Below, piece by piece: positions 1 to 11,010 of a stretch of DNA of 64,000 nt. The notes beneath the pieces are model-generated. The model worked only from the letters and a program-made list of their open reading frames with translations. It was not told where the DNA came from and did not search any database. Position 1 is the stretch's first letter, and every line of letters starts with the position of its first letter. A program made the translations under genes and the position numbers. The DNA comes from Metellina segmentata (taxonomy: Eukaryota > Arthropoda > Arachnida > Araneae > Tetragnathidae): assembly GCA_947359465.1 (NCBI GenBank), contig OX375876.1, forward strand, positions 66,222,998 to 66,286,997. Reading direction: 5' to 3'.

Positions 1-140
1 ATTTTTTTAACATGTGCTCAATATTCATACTATAACTTTTATCTATTCAATTATACTTAAAGTACATCTTTACTTTAGACATATTTATTTATATTATACC
101 TTTAATCTAGTCATGTACATTTATACTATACATTTAATGC

Positions 141-141
<1 letters not shown>

Positions 142-217
<76 letters not shown>

Positions 218-239
218 TAGATAGATACAATATAAATAT

Positions 240-302
<63 letters not shown>
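142..302. repeat. Microsatellite block (AT)n, (GATA)n, (AG)n
   Basis: A run of AT dinucleotides from about 142 is followed by a few GATA units near 214-226, more AT, and then an uninterrupted AG run at 271-302. The open frames across it (poly Ile-Tyr, poly Ser-Leu) are artefacts of the repeat. Confidence 0.95.
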
Positions 303-309
<7 letters not shown>

Positions 310-1279
310 TTAAGACTGTTCAATAATATTTAAACTTTTTTTTAATCTTAGATGTGTATTTACTATACCTTTAATCTATATATATTCATATTATATCTTA
401 ATTTATTGTACGTTACTTTCTTCCAAATACAGAAAGGGGCGTTTCTTTCGACCTGTTCTCATATTCATGCCTCCACTAAAAAAGCATCTCTCGAGCACCG
501 CACACCCGATCCTTCATTGAAGCAGCACCAAAAACTCCGTTGACACGTTGCCATGACTGATGGCGAAATGATGACTGCACATGCCCGGGCAGAAGGCGTG
601 ACCGCCTCGCGTGCGATTCGGTGCCCCTGGGGGGAGGGCGCCCCCTCTGTCTGAAAACTTTGGCCCCAATCGAGGGTATGAATGGACACGTTTGCCTTTC
701 AGTAACAGCTGTGGTGCTGGGGCTCTTGTCTATTGATTTTAGCCCGCCCTTTTCACCATAGGGCGCCCGGGTAAACTGACGCCCTCTTCAAACGTCGATG
801 TCGTCAGGGAAGTTGCACTTCTGTGGGGCGCTCCTTGAAGTGGCCTGGACCGGGGAGTATGTTGGGTTTTGATAGCTTAAGTGGAGTTAATCATGGACGT
901 TATGAAATCTTGAGGTGTCGTGGGTGAGACTTGGGGGTTGGGGTGGAGATGTAGGTTAGAGATTACGTGAAGATTGTGTTTATGAGCTTATCGCCATAAC
1001 GTCAATCTCTGTAGTGATGAAAGAAATTTAATCTGCATAAGTGATATAAAAGACACCGTCACGTTGTTTATATGATGATAATCAAGATGTGGCAATTTCG
1101 TTTCCATGTAATTTATCAAACCAGTATTACCGAACATACAAAGACACATACGCCGTATTGCAAAACCGAGATCATCTACCTATCTCTTGAAAACTTGAAT
1201 TAAGTGACTGGAGACACCTCAAGGACACCTTTAAAATTCCCGACAATAGCATTGCAAATTTCAAAACAGCTGATAATGT
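303..1279. other. Non-coding stretch with a GC-richer island
   Basis: No convincing gene. Bases 430-870 are clearly more GC-rich than the surroundings and contain short open frames on both strands (61-74 codons) with no recognisable domain. The rest is AT-rich. An old exon or regulatory island cannot be excluded. Confidence 0.4.
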
Positions 1280-1287
1280 TCTTAAGT

Positions 1288-1818
1288 CAGGGCTCAAAAT
1301 ACTCGGGTGCACTGTGCACATGAAAATAAAATTGTGCACCTAACGTTAAAAATAAAAACAAGAGGGGGGGGGGACATGTTTTATGTTCTTTTGATATTTG
1401 AACAAAATATTAGCATCAACCTCTCTAATTAAACGTAATTAAAATTCCTAATTACACCCTATACGAAAACAAAATCGCTGGGCCATAACGGGTTTATACA
1501 GGAGGATGGTTTACTTGTGTCACTGCCCCCAGAACTTTCCGATGATTGAAACATTTTCCAGATGGCTCAGTTGAAGTAACTGTCGGGACAGCCGTACGCC
1601 GGAGAAGGGAGAATTTCGATTTTTAAATATTTTTATTTACTATCTACTACGAACCTATATAAACATACCCAATATAGTAAAGTAGTTTACATTATATTAA
1701 TACTCTTATTTTATCTCGTTTTTTTTAAATATGTACCTAAAATATAATCTGTGCTCCTAATTTAAAAACTTAGGTGCACAAGGTTCCACCTGTATTAAAA
1801 AATCTATTTCGAGGCCTG
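1288..1818. mobile_element. hAT-type MITE with 8-bp target duplication
   Basis: The left end CAGGGCTCAAAATA and the right end (reverse complement CAGGCCTCGAAATA) are imperfect terminal inverted repeats. They are flanked by the perfect 8-bp direct repeat TCTTAAGT at 1280-1287 and 1819-1826. A second inner inverted pair, GTGCACCTAA near 1335 and TTAGGTGCAC near 1770, extends the symmetry. CAGGG-type ends and 8-bp duplications are standard for hAT superfamily elements. At 531 bp it has no open frame, so it is non-autonomous. A G run sits at about 1363-1372. Confidence is high for the boundaries and good for hAT. Confidence 0.82.
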
Positions 1819-1964
1819 TCTTAAGTCATATATTTTCACTTTAGAACTCTATTGGTCTGTTCGTCGATGGCTGGACGATAGGCAGGAGACTGGCGTAGAA
1901 TTAAAAAATATTGCTGATTATTCAGTGGATGTTGGAATTACATGGATCCTTTACATTAATTTAC

Positions 1965-2165
1965 ATTTTTCACCCCAATGGTGGGCACATATAAACTTAA
2001 TCAGATAAATGAGTCACTACAAGGTAGGAAGTGATGAGTGATGGCCACTTGTGAAGGAACACACAGTGGGTGGACCATTATTGCCCCTAACAAAGGACAG
2101 CACAATTTACGTTCATGATGAAGCAGGAACCTTTCAATCCTGATGCCAACACCTTAACCACCGAC
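1965..2165 (-). repeat. tRNA-derived SINE (family A), degraded copy
   Basis: Read on the minus strand this matches the SINE at 39582-39863: a head with AGTGGTTAAGGTGTTGG, a degenerate B-box region, then the body with TTGTCC-like and CCACCCACTGTGTG segments and the CACTTGTGAAG block. It is more diverged than the two later copies and lacks a clear target duplication. A second head fragment in the opposite direction abuts it at 2162-2191. Confidence 0.75.
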
Positions 2166-2191
2166 CAACCGGACTAGTGGTTAAGGTGTTG
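2162..2191 (+). repeat. Head fragment of SINE family A in opposite orientation
   Basis: The segment beginning CGACCAACCGGACTAGTGG is the A-box head of the same SINE. With the adjacent minus-strand copy it makes a perfect 15-bp inverted repeat (2147-2161 with 2177-2191). Confidence 0.65.
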
Positions 2192-2389
2192 ATTTACATA
2201 AATTATACTAATTTTAAGTATTGTATAAGTTTATAAAATGGTACATTAAGAAAAAAAAATCAAAGAACCTTTTCTACCGATAACATTACTATAAATCCAG
2301 TAAACCATGGCTTATTTTCAGCAAATATTATCCGAGATGTCCCAATTGACGAAGCAGTTGAAATAACCCGTGTTCCGGTTGGTCACGAT

Positions 2390-2575
2390 TTATTCACTAA
2401 ACATCTCTGTAGTCCCAAAGTTCTCAGCTCAGATGTTGCCTCGTCATCTGATTGTGGTTCAAAATTAAGTGGAACTGTACTAGGATCTTTCTCTTAGTGG
2501 TTGATCATGGATTGTCGCCAATAGCCCGTTATGTTAATCTAGTGCGACGTTAATTAAATTCTTAGCTACCCAAAA
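2390..2575 (+). repeat. SINE family B, 3' part
   Basis: Contains the blocks GTTGCCTCGTCATCTGA, TGTGGTTCAAAATTAAGTGG and GCGACGTTAATTAAA in the same order as the full copies at 59647-59942 and 60007-60308. The tRNA-like head is missing or unrecognisable. Confidence 0.75.
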
Positions 2576-5500
2576 ATTCTGTCTGCTTCCGCAATGGTTC
2601 TAAATCCAAAGATCCGCCTTTACGAATTCAACCCGAACAACGCAGGTAATTCTGTTAGTATATAATATAGTATTACTTTAGATTCTGGCCATATAAAAGA
2701 ATATGAATTCTGAAAACTTCATTGAAAACTGAGAAAAAAGGATTAATAAGGTGTATGGTGAAAGTTAGGGGGTTAAAAAAAGGTAAGTTAAATTAAGTAG
2801 AGGTTCGTGATATTATATATTCCTATATAGGTTGACTGGATACAATTTTGATTGGCCGTGATTAATGAACAAAAATGGCTCGTGAAAGGTAAAGGCAATA
2901 TCGGATGAATGTCTGACGTTTAGAAAGAAGAGTTTATAAAGGTGGACTCACTCGCCACTTCGATGTAGGCACAATTGGACCTCCAGGACATGGTGGAACC
3001 AAATACGAAAAAAATCGCAACACAAGATTGGAGAGTCCAAGTTATTCTTTATTTTTCTTCGAAGGGACCGCTGGTCATTGTGATTGAATTCGATGCTGGA
3101 GTTAGGGAACATATAATTGCTTAAATTTCAGTGAGTGTCTAAGGATCCTCATCTGAGTGTCGGGTCGGTTACGAGAACCTGAGAACGACTTTGAGGAATT
3201 TGGTCGAGTTCGTAGAATCGGTCAAAGTGCAATGATTTCGTTAGTTGCTCCATGAAATCAAACTGAATAAGACTCGACGATTAAACAATCCGGGACACAG
3301 TTGATCGCGTCCCTCTCAGACTCGGCGTGAAGAACAAGATCTCCTAGAGAAACCTCAAAATCAGGGTTAGTGATCCGCGCGAATAAGAACAGCATCTCCG
3401 AGGCTCGCAGAGCAGTAAAGTTGGAATACCGATGAAAGAACAGCATCGTCGAAAATCAATTAGTGGCCATAAAATTATAGTTCCTATCGCAATCACTGAT
3501 GAAGATGCCACGGTTTAAATTCACCGAAAAAAGGACGACGACTAAAATTTGGGGTGAGCCAACCGCAGCGAAGCCAAGCAGTATAATCTCTTCAACTAAA
3601 GAAAAAGGGCCCCGTAGCAAAAAAATGTAGTCCTTCAGTTCCTTTTCCGGGATCGCCAAAAACGAAAGCCAGCCTATGCGAAGGAAAAATTAACGCCAAT
3701 AAATTACATATAGCACGGGGGAGAAATACAACCGGAGTTGTCCCTTTATCCCAACGAAATGTTCAAAAACTCCTGGAAGAAGAGAGCCAAATCACGCCAA
3801 CATATTCCGGTAATTAAGAAGTGTAGCAGTTGAAGCTTGTGACGGGGAGTTTTGGCCATGAAGGTCTCCGATTGTCCAATCAAAGTGGGCCACATAAAGA
3901 TAAGACATGGAGAAACAAGAGGGGTCTCTGTCCCTTAAACTAGATAACGCTCACAAACCAAATTTCCAAGAAGGGAAAAATCCTGAGAAATCCAATCTCA
4001 ACGTATACGATTTTCGAAACTAGGAAGCCGGGAACGGGATCGAAAAAAAAAACTATACAGGGAATCTAATTCCTATGCTCATTCCTTTTCCAAAAAAATA
4101 CCGGGGTGGAATCGAAAATAATTATAACATGTGGGAAAGGGTAAGCCTTCAACACAAGGTGAATTATTTCTGCACGAGAAATGTATGTTTATAATCAATA
4201 GATAAATTAGCATTTCCATTAGTATAATACTTCAATTCTTCGTTTCAAGAATATCAGTATTTCCTGAATAATATATTTAATCGTATCTTTGGAAATTCAT
4301 TTATCAATGCGTGGAAATTTAATGTTTCTCATTTCCCTACTGAATCCAAAAGAATCTGCATATTTTACAAATATTTAATAATGCCAAATTTTTTTCATTT
4401 ATGCTCGCGCTTCGAAAATATATTCCTTTCATTTATTAATGACTTAAAAAATTTTATGCCATCATTTATGCGTTTATTCTATCTATTTAGAGCTATTACG
4501 ATAAAATAATAGTTGTACACAGATTTAGTTTAAAAAGTCGTCTGTTTTAGAAAAAGGGTATATATTAAATTTGACGGTGATTATTAATGAACAGAAGGCG
4601 TTTATATATCTGTGTAGAAAGGAGTAGTATTCCAAATTTAATCAACTTGTGTATATTTTTTTGACTATGTGTTTGGTTTGTCGTCATCGTTATTTTATAC
4701 TATAAATAGACAACTTGTCATGGTTGGTTGGTTGGTTTGGTTCTATTTTTATGGTTCCAGGGCCATATTTGTCCAAACATAAGAATTTAGAACATAAGAA
4801 GCATAAGAATTTAGACACAAAAATGGTTAAATGCAGCGTTAATATGGACAAGAAATTCTTGATATGGCGAGAAAAGATTTATTGAAAGGTATATTGAAAT
4901 TATTCTGAACCTTTTTCAATGAGTAAAAGAAGTTTAAAGCAACTGAAAGTAATTGTTAAAACTTAAAAAGCATTTATTTCTGTGAACCTAAGTACTAATT
5001 GAATGTATGTTTCTTAAAGAAAAAGTTGAGTATTTTGGGGTTTTGTGACAAATTTTAAGGTGTGTGATATTAATTAAGTGATACTGATTAAGTGTAACTC
5101 CCAAATTATCGTTGATAAATTATCTATTCACATATGAATTCTTTTTAACCAAGCCAAGATTCGTCATTTAATTAATTTAAAAACCCATCCCTCTATTCTT
5201 GAAAATCTTTTTAAAATCAGGTGCTTTATATTAATGCCAGTACCTTGTCCTATGTTTCAGGCATCATAAATGCACGACATCGTCCAATTAGAGTTTGCGA
5301 TTATCTTTTGAATTAAAATCAACTGCATTCATTGAAGTTCAGAAATAAATTGCAAATTTCGGGCAAATGTCATGTCTACGTCACAGCAGAAACCAAACTT
5401 CTCATTCAGTCCAAAGTCCATACGCATTAATATCCCGAATATGATTTGGCAATCTCGCGGCAAATTTCTCCCCACTTTTCCAAGAGAAACCGCTTACGAT

Positions 5501-5875
5501 AATTTAGCCGCGGCTTAATTTAAATAAATGCAAATCACCATCCATTGTGCCCAATGCGCTCGATCTATCATCAGCCGGATCGTGACGCAAGACTAGCCCA
5601 AAAGATTATTTTCCTCTGCTTCTTGGGGGAAATCTGGCAACGCAACAAAAGCCATCGTTCATTTTATCTGGCGTCACCCAATTTAGGATCTTTTGCGCTT
5701 GCTGCTACTAAAGCAACTAAACAGCACCGCTATCAACTGGCTGCATTCCGATACTGGGAAGCCCTGGTCGTTTGGAGGCCCAGAGATCTTATCGGACATC
5801 AGACCATTCGCGCCATTAAAGAGAAAAGACCCCGGCTATTGACCATTCCGTCCATTGTTCTCGTTACGAGATCGA
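2576..5875. other. Long stretch without recognisable genes
   Basis: AT-rich to moderate composition. Short minus-strand open frames at 3258-3446 and 3456-3659 and a 115-codon plus frame at 5545-5892 have no domain I recognise and no flanking support. A short piece near 4735-4776 (TTTTTATGGTTCCAGGGCCATATTTG) resembles the GGCGCAAGGGCCAT repeat seen again near 7630 and 42555. Bases 5300-5890 are GC-richer than the neighbours. Confidence 0.4.
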
Positions 5876-8620
5876 TTCCTGGAATGTTCTGAGGGGATGA
5901 CATGGAGGGGTGAGATGTTCGTATTCTTTTCAATAATTCGTTCTCTGTGTAAGAAGCTTAGGCGCTGGGAGTAAGGATTCGATCCGTGCTGTGGGGTCGA
6001 AAGGATCTTTCTTGCAGTCAGGGAAGAGGAATTGCTGCGGGGGTTGAATCTTTTATTCCCTGGTTTTTGCAAATTGCAGTGCATGTATCACATGTCTGGA
6101 GAAGTGGGTTGGAGGAAATGTGCAACTTTCTTCTAACATATTTATTTCCAGTACCGGGTTGTAACTTCCAGGAATGAAGGATCGATTTCGCAAATGCGAA
6201 TTCGGTTTTTTTCATGAGATATTTCATCAAACTGCTTTACAGCGCTTTTGGAAAACACTTTCTAAAACACATCATGTGTTTTATTTCAAATCAAAAACGA
6301 ATTCGCGTTAGATGTATATCAATTGAAAAGAAATATATTCTATAGAATGTCTTTGTTTGTTCTAGAAGAGGAAAATGATGGTTGAGAACTGTTGATGTTC
6401 TTTTTAATAATTCGTTCTCTGTGCAAGAAGCTCAGTCGCTGGGCAACTGATTCGTTCCGTGCTTTAGGGTCAAAAAGATCTTGTTTGCAGTCAGGGAAGA
6501 GGAATTGATGCTGGGTTTGAATCCTTCATTCCCTGGTTTTTGCAAATTGCAATTCATGTATCACATGTCCTGGATCTGAGTAACTTCCTTTTAACATATA
6601 TATTCCTAGAGCCAGGTCCTTTAATAAATATAATCACTTTCGCAAATACAAATTCTATGTTTTAATGAGATGTTTCAAACACTTATAAAAAACACTTTAT
6701 TATACATATAATATATTATAAAGTGCAAAAGTGTATGCAAAGAATAACCGAATTCGCGTTAGATGCTTCTTTTGAAACGAAACAATTATAATAGAATATA
6801 TCGAGATGTATTCTAAGAAAATCAAAAGCTGGGATTAGAGGTTATTATCACTTTCAATAATTAATTTATTGTACAAAAAGCATAATATATACAGAATATA
6901 TTGGCTTTTTAGTCGAAGGAATATTTCTTGAAGTCAGGGAAGAGGAATTTCTGTGGGAGTTGAATCTTTCGTTCCATGGTTTTTTCAAATTGCAGTCTAT
7001 GCATCACATGTCTGGAGAAGTGAGTCAGAACAAAGGTACAACTTTCTTCTAACACATTTATTCGCAGCGCCAGGTTGTAACTCTACTAATGAATGATCAA
7101 TTTCGAAAGCACAGATTGCTTTGATTTTTTTGATGAGATGCCTTATCAAACTACTTTGCAACGCTTTCAAAAAGCCTTTCTACAGACATATAATGTATTT
7201 TACTTCAAACAAAAACTGAATTTTTGTTACATGAATTAATTGCAAATAAAAATATATAATAGACTATCTTGGAATGTTCTGAGGGGGTGAAGAAAAAGGT
7301 GAGGGGTGTTCATATTCCTTACAATAATCATTTTCTAGCACAAACTGATATGCCTGAACCCGGTTGGGAGTCAAAAGTACTTTTTCTGGTAAGTACTGTT
7401 GCGTGTTCCAATATTTTATTCCCTGTTTTTGCTAAGTGAAGTGCATATTTATCACATAACTGTGTTAGAAGAAATGTTCAACTTCCTTCTGTCACATTCG
7501 TTCATAGTAGCAGGTGGGAATGTTTTTACTAGGAATGAATAATCCCTTGTAAAATACCAACTGAACTTTTTGAAGAGATGCTTTAACAAGCTGCCTTAAA
7601 GAGCCTTTGGATGTTAAGTTGGGTTTTTTTTTGGAGGTTTTATGGCGCAAAGGCCATTATTGTCCCTCTGCTTGACACAAGACGTACAATATCAAATCAT
7701 ACACACAATGAAAGTTTTACTGATACAGTAGAGACAGAAATACACACTGAGGGGTATGCACTTGATATGAATCGAATCTGTACCACCCACAAACTCTACG
7801 ACATCCTAAAACATACGTATTTAGCCTTTACGCTACTGCGCTTAGATTGTTTCAATCGTCTCCAGGAACGGTTCTTTCGCCTGCATGTCCAAACCCCCTT
7901 ACCTAATTACCTAACTTGAGCGATAGAACCTTGAGTAGCATTTACGACTGACGCTTTTCTTTCATAGTATTGTGTGGCATATATCACCAGAGACCTTCTG
8001 CCTTTCCCCCAAAGGGTTCACTCCACACCGTCAACTGGGTAGGGTACCGAACAAAAGGAGGTATCCTCTAGAAGGTCAGTCGCTGATAGCTCGTAAATGG
8101 TGATCGATGCCAGCGGTCACGTTAAAAGGGGAAAACATTCACCGTACACAGATCCATACCACGCCGCTAGTGTAAGCGAAACTGTATTGGTAACAACTGT
8201 CTACCTGCCACAGCGTAAAGGTTACTTTTAAATAAAAACTGAATTTGCTTTAGATGTATCAATTGAAAAGAAATAGTCCCAATAGAATTTCATAGGACGT
8301 TTTAAGAAGGTGAGAGGTAGAGGTGAGATGTTCGTGATGTTTTCAATAGTTATTTCCTTGCATAAAAAGCTTAGTTGCAGTTAGGATGCATGCTTTGGAG
8401 TCAAAACGATCTCTCTCAGTCAGGGAAAACGAATTGCTGAATAGGAGTTGAACATTTAATTGCAACTTTACTTAGTGCAATGCATGTATCACACTTCTAG
8501 AAAGTGTTTGACAGTGGCAACTGTCAGGAATAAATAATCGTTACTTAAATACGACCTCAAACATTTTATGCGATGCCTTATCAAATTGCTGTGTAGAAAA
8601 ATTCATAAAGCACTTCTTAA
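5876..8620. repeat. Five-unit divergent tandem array, unit ~450-475 bp, interrupted
   Basis: The anchor AGTCAGGGAAGAGGAATT or its relatives occurs near 6015, 6488, 6931, 7385 (weak) and 8417. Spacings are about 473, 443 and 454 bp, then a longer gap. Other shared blocks are GTGCATGTATCACATGTCTGG, TAATTCGTTCTCTGTG and GAATTCGCGTTAGATGTAT. Units are strongly diverged from one another. Unit four is split by the insertion listed separately, which explains the long last interval. There is no coding capacity shared by the units, so this is an old satellite-like or segmental array. Confidence 0.85.
7612..8225. mobile_element. Repeat insertion inside the tandem array
   Basis: Sequence unlike the array begins at about 7612 and ends at about 8225, after which the array resumes with an AAAACTGAATTTGC-type block. 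It contains GTTTTATGGCGCAAAGGCCATT, related to fragments near 4750 and 42555, so it is probably a dispersed repeat. A 102-codon open frame at 7611-7919 has no recognisable domain. No clear target duplication was found, so edges are approximate. Confidence 0.55.
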
Positions 8621-9548
8621 AATTCATTTAACTTTTTTTGAAAATAAATTTACATTAGTTGCGTAAATTTTAATAAATTTTATCTTAATTGGTGACCTAT
8701 GCTAATAAATATATGTTGCGTGAAATTTCAAAAATTAACTCTATAAATTGAAGTGAGTTAAAAGTAATATTTTTTCGTCTTTTAGAATTGAGGAGATAAA
8801 ATAAATACCAGCTGAGAAAAGTGTGATTGGATTATAAGTAATATTTTGTAGGATTATTATTCAATGCCAATTTTTATATCTTTCAATGTGTATGCAATGT
8901 CAGTCATAAAATCAGAATTTGATTGTTTCCATGTAAAATAATATAATAACGACCAAAAGAATTATGATGATAGTTAAAGTTTAATAGTGTTCTACCCTTG
9001 CATTTTATAACAGCTTGTATTCGGTTTTATTATGAAAAATTTAATTATTCAAACCATGACAAAACGCTGTTATACTTATTTAATATTTAATTTTACATAT
9101 AACAGTTAAGAAAAATGACAAGAAAATTTTTAACTAGAAATAAAATATGCATGATCACACTTGATTATGTAGGTTACGTGCATAGCTTTTTTACATCAAT
9201 TTCATACCATAAAAAAATTAATTATATTCATATTTTTCCTCATTTTTATATTAATGTTATAAGTGTTTTGGTACAGAAAACTAAATTTGAAATATTTGTA
9301 AATATCAGCATAGTAAAAATTGACATGAGATTTTTAAAAATATTTTGTTAAATCTCTTATTTTATCAAAATGTGTAAAAGAAATATTAGCAATGCATTCG
9401 AAGGAAGAATTCAGTAAAAATTTACAGTATAAATGTATAAGAAAAATTAAATTTTAGTGCATTCTGTTTATATGCATCTCACGTGCATTAGACTTTTGTG
9501 TACCATTATGCACACAAAAAAGGTTGCACCTTGATGGAATTGTCAGAA
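8621..9548. other. AT-rich stretch, nothing recognised
   Basis: Very AT-rich with many stops. The 78-codon open frame at 9115-9351 is low-complexity hydrophobic and looks fortuitous. Confidence 0.4.
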
Positions 9549-10187
9549 TCTATATATATAATTCTCTTACGTGGCACGCAAAAAAGACGTTATTTGTAAT
9601 CGCGTTTTGGCAGCACTGTACGATTGTTTGTTTATCGCGAAGTCTCGCGCATCGATTGAATTTATAGCGTTATCGCATGAAATTTTATTGAAAAAAAAGG
9701 AAATTTTAATGAGCTGTTTAGAATAGAAATAAAAAAAAAGCGGAGGATCTTTTCAGGGCCATTTATAAAACGGTCCTTTTCAGGGCCAGCAATTATAGTT
9801 CAACAAGACGCTTGCACTACAAATTTCGGCAACAAACTCAACGAAAATGTGTGGGTCGTTTGAGTGCTGGGAAAATGTACACACAAAAACATGCTGGGTA
9901 TTCAATTTCCAAAGCAACGCTCACATTTCGAGTCAAAATGTGCACAAAGTTTTCATTTGAATTCTGATTTTAGAGATACTGTATATATTTTTTCTGTTTT
10001 ACAGCAAATTTAGATTTGAAAAGCATTTTTTTGGTAACATATTTTGTAAACAATCCCTTCTGCTAGGACACATGTCTTCATTGAGGCGAGCGAAGCTAGC
10101 ATAGGTTCGCGCAGCGAACCAATGAGGATTGCGAAGCAATCCTCCGGGGGTTGGCGAGCGTTAGCGAGAAGGGGGCAGGCCCCCTAG
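9549..10187 (+). mobile_element. Non-autonomous Helitron
   Basis: The 5' end is TCTATATATATAATTCTC preceded by A (9548). The 3' end is GGGGGCAGGCCCCCTAG followed by T (10188). TC at the start, CTAG at the end, a short GC hairpin just before CTAG, and insertion between A and T with no target duplication are the Helitron hallmarks. The 3' 110 bp also holds small palindromes (GGTTCGCGCAGCGAACC and GAGGATTGCGAAGCAATCCTC). There is no Rep/helicase coding, so at 639 bp it depends on an autonomous partner. Confidence 0.88.
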
Positions 10188-10289
10188 TGCAATGAAATTT
10201 ACAAAGTTTGTAAAGTGCAGATGAATGAGTAAATGATTAAAATTTAGGACTGAAATATGCTACCTTTATTTAGAAAAATTGAAAAAATT

Positions 10290-11010
10290 GGTATCATTCA
10301 ATATAAGCGTATGACCACTATTGTTCCTAATGCAACATGCCAAGCGTCTTGGTAAGGGTGTCATACAGGCTCTTTGTGAAGTCCTACGAGTCCATCCTAT
10401 GCTACTTGAACCCTGTCGCGTAGTTTCAGCAGATTACGCGGTACGGGTGAATTAATGACATCTTGTCCAATGGTAACCCATACATTGGGAGTTCAGGAAT
10501 GGGAGCGTAACTGGCTGTTAACTATCTTATAGGTAACGCTGGCCTGTCAAAGAGCCCGTAAAGGATTCCAGGTGATTTGGTATTATTTACAATTGAAACC
10601 CACACCATGACACCATGACTTCTAGACGTGTTGCGCTGCACAAAATACCGTGAATTTTAGCGCTGACCACGTTGCCTAAATATACGGATTCGATTGTCGT
10701 CTTCATCCAGACAGAAGCAGGAAAGGCAGTCGTCATAACAGTCCTCAAGAGCTTAGTCCCACGTCGTGAAGCTCTCGACAAATGGTGCGATCACTTAGTG
10801 GATAATCAGGAGAGGTTCCCACTGGCTCGTTGGATGTTTACATCAGTGCCTGTTGGATCAGGACGTGCATGTCTTACAACACGTCAATCCTCTCTCGGTC
10901 CAGATTCTCTAGGCCTTCCTGAGCCTGATTCGCGCTGGCATGTGTCTTGTTGTATCCACTGCTGCCAACAGCGTGCACCAGTAATATCACAACAACCAAT
11001 ATGTTGCACG
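10290..11010 (-). pseudogene. Decayed Tc1-like transposase
   Basis: On the minus strand, successive frames give recognisable but broken pieces of a Tc1/mariner transposase. They are an N-terminal helix-turn-helix-like segment (around 10760-10830, SDRTICREL), a segment resembling the GVMVWG strand region (EVMVSWCGF at about 10600), and a C-terminal stretch resembling the NLLKLRDRVQ..W..L..L helix region (about 10360-10450). Several stops and frameshifts separate them and the catalytic DDE context is not intact. No terminal repeats were identified. Confidence 0.68.

Noticed and set aside
126..323. Open frames of Tyr-Ile or Ser-Leu repeats across microsatellites
   Set aside because: Produced by AT and AG dinucleotide repeats, no codon structure. 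The same applies at 33275-33487 and 35644-35856.
5545..5892. 115-codon open frame as a host gene
   Set aside because: No domain, no splice or promoter support, and it runs into the tandem array.
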